From Saturnia japonica (lineage: Eukaryota > Arthropoda > Insecta > Lepidoptera > Saturniidae), in the NCBI GenBank assembly GCA_033032175.1, contig CM065308.1, positions 20,765,590 to 20,829,589 on the forward strand: 64,000 bases of DNA, in the 5' to 3' direction. Made by a program: the position numbers and the translations under genes. The notes under the pieces were generated by a model that saw only the letters and a list, made by a program, of their open reading frames with translations, was not told the DNA's origin and ran no database searches. Positions 45,914 through 57,914 of this stretch are shown here, piece after piece. How positions within the stretch are numbered: the first letter of the stretch is position 1; every line of letters starts with the position of its first letter.

Positions 45914-46020
45914 AGCATTTTTGTCTTTAAAATAGCCGGGAGCAGGGAAGCAAGATTCCCGCGCGTGTCCGATCGATGGCATTATATAGTCCACGTGAGT
46001 GAAGCCGCAGGCACGGTTAG
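45911..46020 (+). mobile_element. Helitron type 3, 3' end only
   Basis: ATTTTTGTCTTTAAAATAGC, CCACGTGAGTGAAGCCGCAG and GGCACGGTTAG match the 3' ends at 58915-59004 and (reversed) 54132-54230. The AT microsatellite sits at its truncation point. Confidence 0.6.
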
Positions 46021-47149
46021 TCTTATATCATAATTCAAATATTTTATGTTTTCTGTCCAAGGGAACTTTTTGATCGTTATGCCGATGATGAACTTTTATT
46101 TACCTTGTCAACCCTTTTCAATATTAGTGCAAAATATACGTTCTCGGAGCACTCAAAGTATCCGCCGGCAATCAACCCAAAGTCGGGTTAGCTCTTTTTT
46201 ATTCTTCACCGTTCTTCATATTCTTCTCCCATACGGGGCGCATATTTTGAGCACATTTTCTATCTTTAATGTCTAAGAATAATTAAAAATTACTTAACGA
46301 TTCCAATCTTTTTCTGTCACAAGTCTGTTGTAATTCTCAGGGTGATATATACCTATTACGCGGATATGAATATGCTAACTGGATAAAGTTCTGTTTCCAA
46401 GTTTAAAGCGCATCACCAATTATTAACCGGAGTTAGTATTCCCATGTCTAAAATTTAAACGCGGTTATACACGTAGCAGCTTACTTAACAAGTTTGCATA
46501 TAAAAGTATTTTGCACAATTGTGCAAGTATGTCTCATATGTACTCATTAATCGTGTACATACAAAAATGTGTTTGTTTGTATTGATTGCGAATTTGATTT
46601 GATATGACCCGCTTTATGACGTTATAAGCTTTTGAATGAACTCAGGTAATTACAAATCCAGGTTTAATCTAGGAATTACACCAAGCTAGAGTTAAATTAT
46701 AAATAAACTAAGTTAATCTGTCTGCAACTTGCATAGTTATTTGTATTATCTAAAATGGTGATAAACAAATTAGCAAACATTAAAACGTTATTAAACGTAT
46801 GTACTAAGAAATTAGTCTCCATCGTGCACTTTCATCACGTATTCGCTCTATTTATGTATCTGCTGGCCTACTTGTAATTCCGCTGCGTGTATGAATGAGG
46901 GAATACTAAGAAACTGTATTATTTTATATCAAATCTGTAATGTGTTGCGTAAATTTAACTAAGATTTATTATGACTTCAGAGATGTTGCAATTTTAAAGA
47001 CCAATTATATACTATACATTGATGTATTTTATGTAATCATTCAGAATATAACCTTTGATTTCAGTATTAACGGTACCAAATTAGGGTTGTAACGTGATTA
47101 AACCAAACGAAAGGTGGCCAAGCATTTTTATAGCCCATTTTTATTTTTT
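46021..47149. other. Noncoding, no feature recognised
   Basis: AT-rich; no exon or repeat was recognised. Confidence 0.35.
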
Positions 47150-47340
47150 TACCTACCAAATTTTGTTGAAAAGATGTCGCCAAGCATCTACCAGTGTGTA
47201 CCTCAAGTATTACTAGAGAGCTTCTTTTTAGGTGTGTCGTGTTGTCATCTTATATTTATCGTTACTTAACATCAACTGAGATGAGAGCACCTATTGATGG
47301 TGGCCATGACTATGCTGGCTATAAATACTAAAGATAAAGT
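47150..47340 (+). mobile_element. SINE family B, worn 3' half
   Basis: TGTCGCCAAGCATCTACCAG, ACATCAACTGAGATGAGA and GGTGGCCATGACTATGCTG are degenerate family B landmarks. Confidence 0.45.
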
Positions 47341-48419
47341 AATTAGGAGCGATGTGCTAGATTGGGTGACCAAGTCAATTACTTTGTACCATAGAACTGA
47401 AAATCCGAAATTATAGTTTAAATAGAATTTAACGAGTAACCAGAAGCACTACAAAAAAAAAGTAGGCATATAAGCTCTGCACCCGTGCGAAGATGGAGCA
47501 GATTGTTAGTGTTCAATATTTTTAAGATGCTAAAAACATTTACAAAATCTTCCTACGATGTAAATAAGTCTAACGTTAACTTATTCTTATTTCATTTCAT
47601 ATGTGTATCACATGATTATTTTTCTGACTTGCTGTCCAAGCAATTGAATTTATTTCGCTGGTTAAATCCGAAATGTGACAGAAGTAATTTTTTATGCAAG
47701 CTTTTCCTTGTTTTGTATCATTTAAGCTTGACCTAATTTAGGTATTTAGTTGTATCCTACGAAATAACACGATTTCGACGTTGCACACGAATATTTCGTA
47801 ACGTGTACGTTCTTAAATAAACACGATGATATTCTATAAATACCGTCATCGATGAAAAATAGTAACGGACGCGGTCGCTTGCGTGGGTATATTAAACGTC
47901 TATTTTTAAAGTCGGCCGATCATACTCGGTTCTATTGTCTCTCGGGTCCCTATTTTTTAAAAGGGCCAAAAAGATTAATACTTCCTCATCAGTCATTTCT
48001 ACCGGAAGTTGACCATAGGACTTTTTATTGTAAGCAATTTACATATCTATAAGGCAGTCCTGTCATATCAAGAGGTCAATAGAAAGGTAGATGATAGGGA
48101 ATAGTGGCTAATCCTTTACAATAGATAAAAGCGAACCTCTTAAAATGCAAAAGAAGGCAGTCTTCATCCAAGTTCTTTCCGCTATCGTAACCAGACAGTC
48201 TCATTGGCGGACTACCCACGATTCTATGGCCAGTTTTTGGTCTCCATTACAGTACTGCTTTATACCATAAAAAAGTACCAAATTAAAATTGATCAATGAC
48301 TTATGTGGGTTTTTTGGAAAATACCACAAATTAATTTGTTGTTAACAATACAAAAATAACTTTATATAAAAGTTTTTATCTGCTAATTAATTATAGGTGT
48401 CTAAACGAAAATACCAAAA
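47341..48419. other. Noncoding spacer
   Basis: 47475-47510 (GCACCCGTGCGAAGATGGAG) may be a worn Helitron 3' end. The frame at 47852-48052 is unassigned. Confidence 0.35.
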
Positions 48420-48895
48420 TACCTCAGTGCCTCAAGACGAAAGTCTTTGACTAATGTGTGTTGCCAGTGATTACATACGGCACAGAGACGTGGTCGCTCA
48501 CTGTGGGCCTCATAAGAAAGCTCAAGGTCGATGAGCGAGCTATGGAGAGGGCTATGCTTGGTGTTTCTCTACGAGATCGAATCAGAAATGAGGAGATCCG
48601 TGGACAAACTAAGGTCACCGACATAGCGAAAAGGATTAGCAAGTTGAAGTGGCAGTGAGCGGAGAACATAGTTCGGAGAACTGACAGCCGTTGGGGCAGA
48701 AAGGTTCTTGAGTGGAGACCACGCACCGGAAAGCGCAGCGTAGGACGGCCCCCCCACTAGATGGAAAGACGACCTAATAAAGGTCGCTAGGAGCCGTTGG
48801 GTGCAGGCCGCACAAGATCGGTCGCTCTGGAGATCTATGGGGGAGGCCTATGTTAAACAGTGGACGTCCTGCGGCTGAAAAAAAAAAATCGATAT
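48420..48895 (+). mobile_element. RTE-like LINE 3' end
   Basis: Reads VITYGTETWSLT, AMERAMLGVSLRDRIRNEEI, TKVTDIAKRISKLKW then a stop, then in other frames RRTDSRWGRKVLEWRPRTGK and SVGRPP, the C-terminal end of an RTE-type reverse transcriptase. It ends GTGGACGTCCTGCGGCTGA plus 9 A. One TGA and at least one frameshift disable it. Confidence 0.75.
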
Positions 48896-49140
48896 TTACT
48901 AATGAAAGATTATCAACATCTGAGATAGTTATATAATATGATGATTAGTAAATTAAAAAAGGAAACATAGATAAATGTATTGTGATCAAAATGTTATAAT
49001 CAAGCGCTGCTGTATACTAAGCTAGCCGGCGTTAGGCGTGACTGGATACTTAAGAAGTTTGCATGTATAAGTATTTTACAAGCGTTATACATATATTTAT
49101 TATTACATAATATACATTATATTATATACTCATATACATA

Positions 49141-49372
49141 TTATACTGAAAAGGTGGCAAACAAGCTTACGACCCGCCTGATGGTAAGCGACTATGGACG
49201 CTCGTAATACCATAGCTCTATTACTAGCGCCTTGTCGACCTTGAACCCCATACCTCAAAAAGCTCTGGAAATCGTACTCGCCGCAGAAACACGACATAAG
49301 GTTGTATTGCTGCGATCTTCTGTAGCGTGGAGGTGTTCCACCAGCCGGGCTGCTTCAAGTAGAGAAAAATCT
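49141..49372 (-). repeat. Dispersed repeat family C, inverted copy
   Basis: The reverse complement shows GGTATTACGAGCGTCCATAG, TCGCTTACCATCAGGCGGG and CTTGTTTGCCACC, as in 29100-29350. The minus-strand frame in it belongs to the element's 3' coding end. Confidence 0.6.
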
Positions 49373-49436
49373 CCAAAGAAATTTCTCTGTGCCCTTCCTT
49401 TCATATACATATCGGTACACTTACAAACACAAATGC

Positions 49437-49471
49437 TTATACATATATATGTATATATATATATATATATT
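49437..49471 (+). repeat. TA-rich microsatellite
   Basis: Imperfect TATATA run beside the family C copy. Confidence 0.8.
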
Positions 49472-49736
49472 ACACAAGTATAATAAACACAAATGTTTTC
49501 GTGCTTGTGTTTGCAAAATGCTAGATTATGAAAAATTGTCAAATATGCAGTTACGTGTGTAGACGGCTTAATTGCCTGTTTAACAGTCTTCGATATGTAG
49601 TTAAGGCGACGTGTGGACACATGTGGCTGTAGAAATTTATTTTTTACTGCAACCTATAAATTTTCTTCAATCAGAACTGCAGTCGTGAGAACCAAGTTAG
49701 AACTCTTGTTGTACCCCGTATGTAGTATAGCTCATT

Positions 49737-49925
49737 GTCTAATGCGCGCCTAGCTAGCTCCCACTCTCAAATTAAAAACCGTTACCAAGGAACGATAGGT
49801 GTGTTTCGGCAGCTGCACTTGAGAACCAATTCCCTTCAATTGGCTAAGTGTGGTACCCATCTTAGACTACATCGTCACTTAGATTCACGTGAGATTGTAT
49901 CCAAAGTAAAGGTTGTAAAGCGGCA
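49737..49925 (+). mobile_element. SINE family B, 5' truncated
   Basis: CTAATGCGCGCCTAGCTAGC, GGTGTGTTTCGGCAGCTGC and TTAGACTACATCGTCACTTA match the family B body and 3' half. Confidence 0.6.
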
Positions 49926-50599
49926 GTTTTTCAACTTTCAAATATAAAATAGCCATGTCATATGGCGAAAATAAAAGTTTACGAGTAAAACTTTAAAGGT
50001 AGAAAATAGGAGATGAAAGTTTCTATGAACAAAGTATGGGAACACCAAATGCGCATGCGCGATAATTGTGAAATGACATCGGCTGCCATACCAACTAGTT
50101 TTTTGATTGTCTATCTGGTTTTGTTGATTTATTGGCATTGGTATACTTACTAAGAAACGTATTGTATTTCTAATAATTACCTATTAAATAATAGTCCAGT
50201 ACTATTTTTAGGATTGGCTGAAGTGTTTTTAAACTGTTTAATTACGCAGTACGGCATAATAACTGTTTTATTTTATGATAAAAATATGACGTGCGCTGTC
50301 AATTGCGACTCGCGGTAGCTTATATATTCATAGCGATATACCTATTGTAAATTATCTGCAATATACAGTTTTGCTACAAGTGAATTATTTCATTGTATTA
50401 TTCCACACTTGCTCTTGGGTGAAAGTTTGTATCAAGAACCCGTAATGTCTCAAATTAGGGATATTCATATTTATGCTTTTGATAAAAAGAAATAAAAAAA
50501 ATTATTTGTTGAAAATTATACACGGGAATTACACGCCATTCCTCAATTGATACGGCATATGAATTGTCAACAATATGGGTAAAATAAAGTTACGGGATG
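49926..50599. other. Noncoding spacer
   Basis: AT-rich; no feature recognised. Confidence 0.35.
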
Positions 50600-50770
50600 T
50601 AAATAACTACTACTGGTGTTTGTGGTCGCACTCCTCCGAAACGGCTGGACCGATTTTTATTAATTTTTTTATGTATATTTGCTAGGTAAAAGAATAGGTT
50701 GCAAAGTATATTTCATACCGCTAGGTGGTTAGGGTTTCTCTATCCAGAAGTTTTTTCTATTATTTTCTTT
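50600..50770 (+). mobile_element. Helitron remnant
   Basis: CTCCTCCGAAACGGCTGGAC, CCGATTTTTATTAA and ACCGCTAGGTGGTTAGGGTT resemble internal parts of Helitrons; no clear ends. Confidence 0.4.
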
Positions 50771-50780
50771 CAATTTTGTC

Positions 50781-51194
50781 GTGTTCAGAGATCATTCGGT
50801 TTACATAGGTAAAGTAATAAAGAAAGATGGTAGGGATCGCGACCACCATATCACAGTCAATTTGTTGTACTACTATAATAGTGCAGCAATCTACTCATCT
50901 AAATCAGAAATTACTCGAGGTGTTCCTCAAGGGTCTATTTTAGGGCCAATTCTGTGTATCCTATATAGTTCAGACCTAGTTAAATCCATACAGATTTATA
51001 AGTGCCATTTATATGCTGACGATTTACAGTTATATTTTTCGTTTAGGCCAGGGGATACTATCGATGCGGTGAATAAAACTAATGAAGATCTGCAAAGGAT
51101 TTTGGAGTGGTCATCTTTTAATTCGCTTAAATTAAACACATTAAATGTATTATTACAATACACAGAAAAAATCACACGGCATCAAATCTGGTGA
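50781..51194 (+). mobile_element. LINE reverse-transcriptase fragment
   Basis: A single open frame with TRGVPQGSILGPILCILYSSD, the catalytic YADD box (51012-51023) and LQRILEWSSFNSLKLN, the central palm of a non-LTR reverse transcriptase. Both ends are missing. Confidence 0.75.
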
Positions 51195-51296
51195 TCGTGG
51201 TGGCCAGTACTTGCTTGTTAATTTTCCAGGGAAATTAAATTACACATATGGAAAAGAGGACGTGTTGTCTTCAGACCAGTTGTGAGCTGCTTCTTT

Positions 51297-52350
51297 TTTT
51301 TCTGACTGACTATACTGTTAGCCTTAGGGGTCCTATTCAAAACAGAGCCGCTTTTGGTTTTTACAGCTTCACCGGACTTCTGAGCGCGCGCTTAGGGCAC
51401 TCAGCCGCGAAAGTTTTGGACAACTCGCGCACAAGGGTGCCAAAATGGCCGGACCTCGGCTTGGGCGGTTTTCGCAATTGCAATTAAGTCGCGATCTGAC
51501 TAATTCCCTATCCGTAAATTCGAGCTAAACTAACATATACATATATACATGTTCCTTCCTCCTGGGAGAAAGCACAGAACATGTGTATATGTATTTAGTA
51601 TTCTGAAATATGGTCTACACTGACTAGCGTAAAATAGAAAAAAAAGGTTCTTTACAGAACCTATGTACCTGTGAGGTGTGCACGGGCATATGTGTGTAAT
51701 GTTTGTATGTGGGTAGCTAAGTGTTGCACGTATAGTGTCACTTATATCGCGCGGGTGGCTGCCTGACTCAAGAGTTTCACACCGAGGAACGGACCTAGGC
51801 TTGAGTTGCCGCTAGAGAGGGAGGACGTGGCGGGTGTGCGGGAGCGAAGTTGGCCGCCCGTCCTCTGCAGAGAGAACGGTGGTTACGCGGGCGTGGGCGG
51901 TGGCACACTCTGTTTGGAGAAACGGTGGAATAGAACGCGTTAGCTTTCTCGACTTTATCGTCGGGGTCGGTGAAAATGTTTCGCGGTCGGCGATTTTCCC
52001 GTGAGGCGATTGAATTAGGGACATAAGAAGCAGCTACTTTAATTAACGGGTTGGCGTGATTCGATGCGATATCGTAGTAAGATCGCGACAGGAATCTGAC
52101 GTAAGAATGAATCGACAGAAGATCCTTATCTCTATGGAGATCTTCCGTTCGCATGTATGGAGGGGCACCGGTGAGATGGCAGAGAAATCTTTTCTGAATA
52201 GTTTGCAACTGTTTGAAATTAGATTTTGACATATGTGCGAACGCGGGGCAACTATATGTTATGATCGGACGGATAGTTGCGAGCAGCGCAAGTGTTCCGT
52301 CTTTAGGGTAATAAAGTTTGTACGGTAAGTAGCAAAAAATCTTCATTCGC
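51297..52350 (-). mobile_element. Jockey-like LINE, 5' truncated
   Basis: The minus-strand frame 52346-51795 encodes the C-terminal part of a jockey-like reverse transcriptase (LLATIRPIITYSCPAFAHMS, LQTIQKRFLCHLTGAPPYMR, NRRPRNIFTDP). A GC-rich 3' untranslated region homologous to 6557-7235 follows, ending CCCTAAGGCTAACAGTATAG and an A-rich tail (plus-strand T-run near 51297). The coding end is open, so this copy is younger than most LINEs here. Confidence 0.75.
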
Positions 52351-52732
52351 TTCGAGAAGTTATTCTTACATCACTGCACTACAGTCACTGCGTTTTTTTT
52401 TTGTTTTCATTAACTGACGGGCAGGGTGACGGGTTTCTCTTATGTTTTAACTCATTATTAAAAATAGACTGTTCCACATTCATGTTCAGTCTAGCTAATC
52501 TATTGCTAATACTTTTTTGACGTGCCAAGATTTTTTTTAAACGCCTGATAACGTTGATTTTAATACGTGTAACTAAGGAGAGATAGTTCGTTCATGGTAT
52601 AAATACACTATAATCTTATGATTGCATCATTTACCAACAAACTCAATCTAATTGTATGACTCAAATAAGCTTATCTATGCGACTTTCGAGCCTGCTACTA
52701 TTGAGCTGTTATTGCTTCAGTTAATACTCACC
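52351..52732. other. Noncoding spacer
   Basis: No feature recognised. Confidence 0.35.
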
Positions 52733-52824
52733 CAGGGCTGGATTTATGGGAGGAGAATTATTTAAGACAAAAAATTCTTCGTTAGGCCTCCAAAGGCCTT
52801 CTGACCTGTAAATCCGGCCCTGGA
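52733..52824. mobile_element. Short MITE-like inverted repeat (hAT-like ends)
   Basis: CAGGGCTGGATTTATGGG at the left and the complement CAGGGCCGGATTTACAGG at the right enclose about 55 bp. CAGGG ends are common in hAT elements. No clear 8-bp target repeat was seen. Confidence 0.55.
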
Positions 52825-53284
52825 TTCATCCGAAAAAAGTATCATGTGATCTTGTCAAATTAGTTCTGGCTGCTGTTTCCTCGTGCCCATGGACGGGTCA
52901 GAGCTGCCATACTGTCCATCACTCGTCAACTCGACCCCGCTCGGCCGTCGTCGTCTTGATTTTTCCCATGAAAATTTTATTTTAACAAGTGCCAGAGGTA
53001 GGTCAATGACTGTTTGACAGGTTGACGCTCTTGACAATTTTAAATTTGATGTATAAGTGGGATTTTTGGGCGAGATCGTCATGTTTTTTTTACCCTGTAG
53101 TTATTCTGTAAATTTGGTGGTGGTATTTTATGTGATATTCTATGTACTTGTTCAAAATTGTTGTATTTGTAGGTACGTGTAATGTAAGTTTTGAATTAAT
53201 TCAAATTCATCAGAAAACTTCTAATAATTTGGTAAGTAAAAGATTATGGCCGAATTGAAGACTCAGTTTTTTATCAATGGGTTT
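52825..53284. other. Unassigned, partly GC-richer
   Basis: 52870-52970 is GC-richer; its minus-strand frame (VELTSDGQYGSSDPSMGTRK) has the look of repetitive element sequence but no family was recognised. Confidence 0.3.
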
Positions 53285-53552
53285 AGCGGAGATGAGGAAC
53301 AGAGAGTAAAGTTCCTCATCCGCCATAGAAAAGGAAGGATCCTCCGTCCAGACGGGTGCTATGTCTGGCGGGCAGCTGCCCCGACTGTTGTAGTCGGGTT
53401 CTTGTATTTATACTCAACGGTAGAGTTAATTTCTATAGCGCAAAGTAGGATAGTAGGATACGTCCTATGTGGCTCGATAGATGTCGCTATGTGTCGCTAC
53501 GTAGTTGTGTCGATGCGTTGATGCGTCAGTTGTGGCGAGAGATGTCGCTACA
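53285..53552 (+). repeat. Possible solo LTR-like segment
   Basis: Contains a GAGGAACAG...AAAGTTCCTC hairpin (53292-53316), GCGGGCAGCTGCCCCGAC, a TATTTATACTC box and ends ATGTCGCTACA. The layout resembles an LTR but direct flanking repeats were not established. The frame at 53246-53521 is probably incidental. Confidence 0.25.
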
Positions 53553-53890
53553 ATGGGAAAAAATAAAAAAGTTCTTACAGAAGAAATATTACATTTTTGG
53601 AAAATTATAAAGTAATTTTGCAAATCGAAATCATGTTTCAAGATAATAGTGAATTTTTATATAAAACAAGTAAACATTCGACAAAGAAGAGGGCTTCAGT
53701 TTCTTATAAAATTTATTGAAGTAATGATTAATAAACTTTCCGTGCTTTCCTCTAGAAATTTCGCTTTCTTTCTTCCCCATAAATTTTCCTCGGTTTTTGC
53801 AACAATTTTCATTGATGCTCCGTTCCTATTAATCGTAGTATACTGCTCTTTTTATTTTTACTGAAAATACTGTTATTATTTTTATTATAA
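53553..53890. other. Noncoding spacer with Helitron scrap
   Basis: 53780-53840 (TTTGCAACAATTTTCATTGA, CTCCGTTCCTATTAATCG) resembles the type 2 Helitron body. Confidence 0.4.
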
Positions 53891-54130
53891 AATAGCTGTG
53901 CCCGCGGCTTCTCTCGCATGATGACAGAAGAACCCGTAATTCTTATAAAAATCGTAGTTTCTGAAAACTTTAATAATTTTCTATTGTATGATGATAATAT
54001 CGTGGTTATTTTTTTTTATAAGGACCAAGTATCTATATAGTAAAACAAACATTTTTTATCGAAATCTATCCAGTAATTTTTGCATGATGCACGCACAACG
54101 GCAAACTACCCACAATTATTTCATTTATTT
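53891..54130 (-). mobile_element. Helitron remnant
   Basis: AATAGCTGTGCCCGCGGCTTC is a reversed 3' end; AAGGACCAAGTATCTATATA and CCAGTAATTTTTGCATGATG match 24831-24920. It is followed directly by the next Helitron. Confidence 0.55.
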
Positions 54131-54131
54131 T

Positions 54132-54631
54132 ACTAGCTGTGCCCGTGGCTTCGCTCACATGGACTACAGACTACCCGCGCGAATCTTGCTCCTCACTCCC
54201 GCTTATTTTAAAGACAAAAATGTTTATAATGGATGTTCCTTAGAAGATAGATGTATACTCTCCCGAACTTTTTTGTAGGTCTTTTTAATGCCTATTATTA
54301 TGTAGTACACTAATTTACTATATCTCTTATGGTTTACTCAGCGTAAGCCATTTAAGCGCCCGAATCGATTCACCATGACCAGTTTTCTTTATTTGTGCGG
54401 AACCCTAATTCTTTTTGTAAAATAAAAGTAGCCTAAATTACAACCTATAAATTCAGCTACCTACCTGTGAAAGTCCCGTCAAAATCGGTCCAACCGTTTC
54501 GGAGATTACCCGGAACAAACAGACAGACAGACAAAAATTTTTAAAAATGAGTGTTTTGTTATAGGTATCGTATATACTTTCATATGCATTTGACATTACA
54601 AACAGACACTTCAATTTTATTAGTTGTATAG
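54132..54631 (-). mobile_element. Helitron, type 3, complete
   Basis: From 54631 (TATACAACTAATAAAATTG on the minus strand) to 54132 (GGGCACAGCTAGT). Carries GTGCGGAACCCTAATTC and CGTTTCGGAGATTACCCGG, then tandem CAGA. 500 bp, non-autonomous. Confidence 0.75.
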
Positions 54632-55019
54632 GTATTTAATAAAGGTATCATTTAATTTCCCTCCGTTTCCATAATTGAATTATTTTTTTAGACTTGATAG
54701 CAGTTAACAGTATTTATATATATCTATGGCCCGAAATACCAAAAGGAAAACGAGCTGGTATGTGCTTATACGCTTTCCTATCCTGTGTCCATTACAGTAG
54801 CTGTGACTAGTTTTTTACTATTTGTAGGGCGCGTTCACAACTCACTATCCCCTTAGCCTTTAGGTACCTACCTATGATTCATAATCTGGTTTATAATGTG
54901 TATTTTTTATCTTTTCAGGTAACTTCAAATATAATGAATTCTTTGGCAACAAAACATCACCATAATTATGTGGCAAGTTATATTTATTTCAATATTTTTA
55001 ACCGTCTTCAAAAATGAGA
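54632..55019. other. Noncoding spacer
   Basis: No feature recognised. Confidence 0.35.
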
Positions 55020-55240
55020 GAATACTCCGTTTGAATGTATATATTTTTTATGAATGTTCAGCTACAACTTCTTTGTTTATGAAGCGATTAGGATGATTCT
55101 TTTTTAGTTGGATAGGGGCTACCTTATGAGTGGTCCCATTTTAATTTCATTGGCATTGGACCTTTAACTTCGAAGATACACTAGGGAAATCTTGAAAATC
55201 ATTGTAGTTTTTTATTTTTCATTGAATTGTCAATTGAATT
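55020..55240 (+). repeat. Dispersed repeat family E
   Basis: Copy of 41425-41650 (TTCAGCTACAACTTCTTTG, CCCATTTTAATTTCATTGGC, GAAGATACACTAGGG). Confidence 0.55.
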
Positions 55241-55253
55241 GAAATTGAACATA

Positions 55254-57075
55254 TTAAACACACATGTACTGAAAAATGGTTAGATAGGAATTCATATGTA
55301 AACTTTCAGATATGAACATGAGATGGCAACCCGTGAATAGTAAATACATAAAAAACATCATTAAAAATATGAATAGCAATAAATCCCCGGGTGGCGATCT
55401 AATTCGTATGTCTGACCTTAAATTTATTGTAGATAAATTTAGTCCTGTAATGGCGAAACTTGTTAATTTATCAGTAAAACACTTTCTATATCCCAGCAAA
55501 TTAAAAGAATCAATAGTCCGACCGATTTATAAAAAAGGAGATCGTAAGAACTATTCTAATTATAGACCTATATCTATTTTATCTAGTATAGATAAAGTTA
55601 TAGAAAAATGTATATTAAATCAAGTAGGTGATTACCTTCAAAAGCATCAAATTATTAACAATTGTCAACATGGTTTCTTGAAAGGAAAAAGTACAAATAC
55701 CCTACTTGCCAAGTTCACAGACGAGGTTAACAGTTATTTGGAGGATAAAAAATTTGTGATTGCTGTCTTTTTCGATTTTAGGAAAACATTTGATACCCTG
55801 GAAACAGACACGCTTATTAATGCGATGAAAGAGTGCGGTGTGGGAGAACCTCTGAACCTATGGTTCCGCGATTACCTCACATCACGCTCCTACCGTGTTA
55901 GATTGAGTGACTCATTCAGTGATAGGACGGATGTGAGATGTGGTGTTCCGCAGGGGTCTGGCTGTGGACCACTCTGCTACCTGATGCATGTTAATAGCCT
56001 ATGTGGTGTACTGCAGTATTGCTCTGCATACATGTTTGCGGATGATTTGTGCACATTGCTTGTTGGAATTGACATTGTAAAAACTTGTAGGTTGGTACAG
56101 CATGACATTGACGCTGTTGTAAAATGGTCTCATGATAACGGCATTGTATTGAATTCGGACAAAACTAAATTATTATTTATCCACTCGCCGTACTTGCGTC
56201 CATCAGGCTCACATCCGCCCTTATACACTCACGAATTTTCATGTACCCATAAAAACTCAATCAACTGTAATTGTAAACCCATCGAAAAGGTTATGTGTAT
56301 AACCTACCTTGGTTTAAAAATAGATGAATGTTTTTCTTGGTCCCAACTTATAGATTATTTATGTAGTAAGTTAAGAATATTAGTAGGTAAACTTTATCAT
56401 CTTAGTTTTAAAGTACCCATTAGCACGTTAAGATTGTTGTATATGTCTTTAGTTGATCCTATTTTTAGTTATGCACTTAGCTATTTAGCTATGGTTTAAC
56501 ATCTAAAACAAATCTAGACAAACTAGAAACTTTACAAATAAGGTTCCTCAAACTGCTAGTAAGTAAGAAAACAAAAATTGACTGTAAAGGTGATTATAGA
56601 AAATTATTTAATATGTGCAAGATTTTACCAATTAGTCTAAAACATAAATTTCTTTTGCTGTAAACCATCGTGGTAGTGAAGAGCATAACAACCTATCCAG
56701 TGTGATTAATAGTTATTGTACTCGATCTATGACCGCCGGCAAATATAATGTACCTAAAGTATCTAATTACTTTGGCGATAGAACTATAAAAAAACGTTTA
56801 CCATACATACATAACAATCTGCCGGCGGAAATTATACACGAAACTGACAAAGCTATTTTTAAAAAAATTATTAAAAAATATTTGTTAACCACGCTGAGCT
56901 AATCACGGGTGCAGGCAACGTAATAGTGGCGTTCCATGAGTAAATAATATTGTAATGTGTAAATACAACATAAGACTCCGTTTGATCCCACAGTCAAACC
57001 GATCACACGGTTTTGTGAGACTATTTTTTAGAAATAAGATTATTACTTTACAAATAAATAAATAAAAAAAAAAAA
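55254..57075 (+). mobile_element. CR1-like LINE, 5' truncated but long
   Basis: Holds a nearly whole reverse transcriptase (see next entry), a 3' untranslated region of about 160 bp, and an end of AAATAAATAAATA followed by A-run (57047-57075), the short-repeat end typical of CR1-type elements. Confidence 0.7.
55312..56902 (+). pseudogene. CR1-like reverse transcriptase, frameshifted
   Basis: The frame 55312-56499 (395 residues) covers the fingers and palm: NSNKSPGGDLI, VRPIYKKGDRKNYSNYRPIS, NCQHGFLKGKSTNTLL, VFFDFRKTFDTLE, GVPQGSGCGPLCY, the catalytic FADD (56035-56046) and ITYLGLKIDECFSW. A shift near 56485 moves the frame (YGLTSKTNLDKLETLQ..., stop near 56661), and a second shift restores the C-terminus KRLPYIHNNLPAEI to TTLS and stop at 56902. 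F instead of Y in the FADD box is tolerated in some LINEs. The upstream endonuclease domain is absent. Role of the intact enzyme: target-primed reverse transcription of the element RNA. Confidence 0.8.
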
Positions 57076-57154
57076 AATTCTAATATTTATAACTGTACCT
57101 ACTACATAATAAAGTTGGAAGTATTTGTATGTTTGAACGTGCTAATCAAAATAT

Positions 57155-57365
57155 GTGGTCGCAGAAGGTCGCAGCTAAATAGCCTGGTGTTGTGTTCCTG
57201 CGTTGAGAAGAATTTCCAGAGCTTCTTAGGTAGTGTAGAAGAGTTCAACGTCTCAGGAACGCGGTGGTGATACCTATTGTATTGTAAGCGTCCATAGACT
57301 GCGATAGCCGCTTACGGTCAGGCGGTCCGAATGCTCGTTTACCACCTTAGTAGTTTAAAAAAATG
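57155..57365 (+). repeat. Dispersed repeat family C
   Basis: GGTGTTGTGTTCCTGCGTTG, TGTAAGCGTCCATAGACTGC, TAGCCGCTTACGGTCAGGCGG and CGTTTACCACCTTAGTAG match 29100-29350. Confidence 0.6.
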
Positions 57366-57689
57366 TGTTAGATAACCCATTTATAGAGAAAGATTCTATA
57401 ATATATATCAACACCCAATATGAATTTCCTAACTTCATTTACAAATATAAACTAAGCAAATACCGAAAAAAAAAAACAAATTGGCTGATCTAGTGACGGG
57501 TTATATCAAAAGTGAGTCACTGTTATAAGTCACCTTGTGAATGAATGGTGGTCATGTTATATGCAAAAGAGAACTCACCGGCTATTGCTAAATTATAATA
57601 TCAGGCGTTTCTGTGATTTTTATAATTATTCATGTTCATTTAAAGTGTGATTTAAAGACTAATAATTTCAGATAAATTGTGTACCGTAT
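57366..57689. other. Noncoding spacer
   Basis: No feature recognised. Confidence 0.35.
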
Positions 57690-57914
57690 ATGTATACAAA
57701 TAAATAAAATTGAAGTGTTTGTTTGTAATGTCCAAATTCATTCAGCTTCATACTAATTGCATGTGAAAGCAGTAACAAAAAAAAATGTCTGTCTGTCTGC
57801 TTGTTGTTGCTTATTAATTTCCGAAACGGTTGGACCGATTTTAACGGGACATTCACTGGTAGATAGCTGACGTTTATATGTAATAAACGTGTGCGTAGCC
57901 GCTGGCTCATCTAG
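57690..57914 (+). mobile_element. Short Helitron related to type 3
   Basis: Begins TATACAAATAAATAAAATTG and GTTTGTTTGTAATGTCC, carries CCGAAACGGTTGGACCG, and ends GTGCGTAGCCGCTGGCTCAT plus CTAGT. About 225 bp; a deletion derivative or a distinct subfamily. Confidence 0.6.

Noticed and set aside
49255..49620. 121-residue minus-strand frame
   Set aside because: Belongs partly to the repeat family C tail and then runs into a TA microsatellite.
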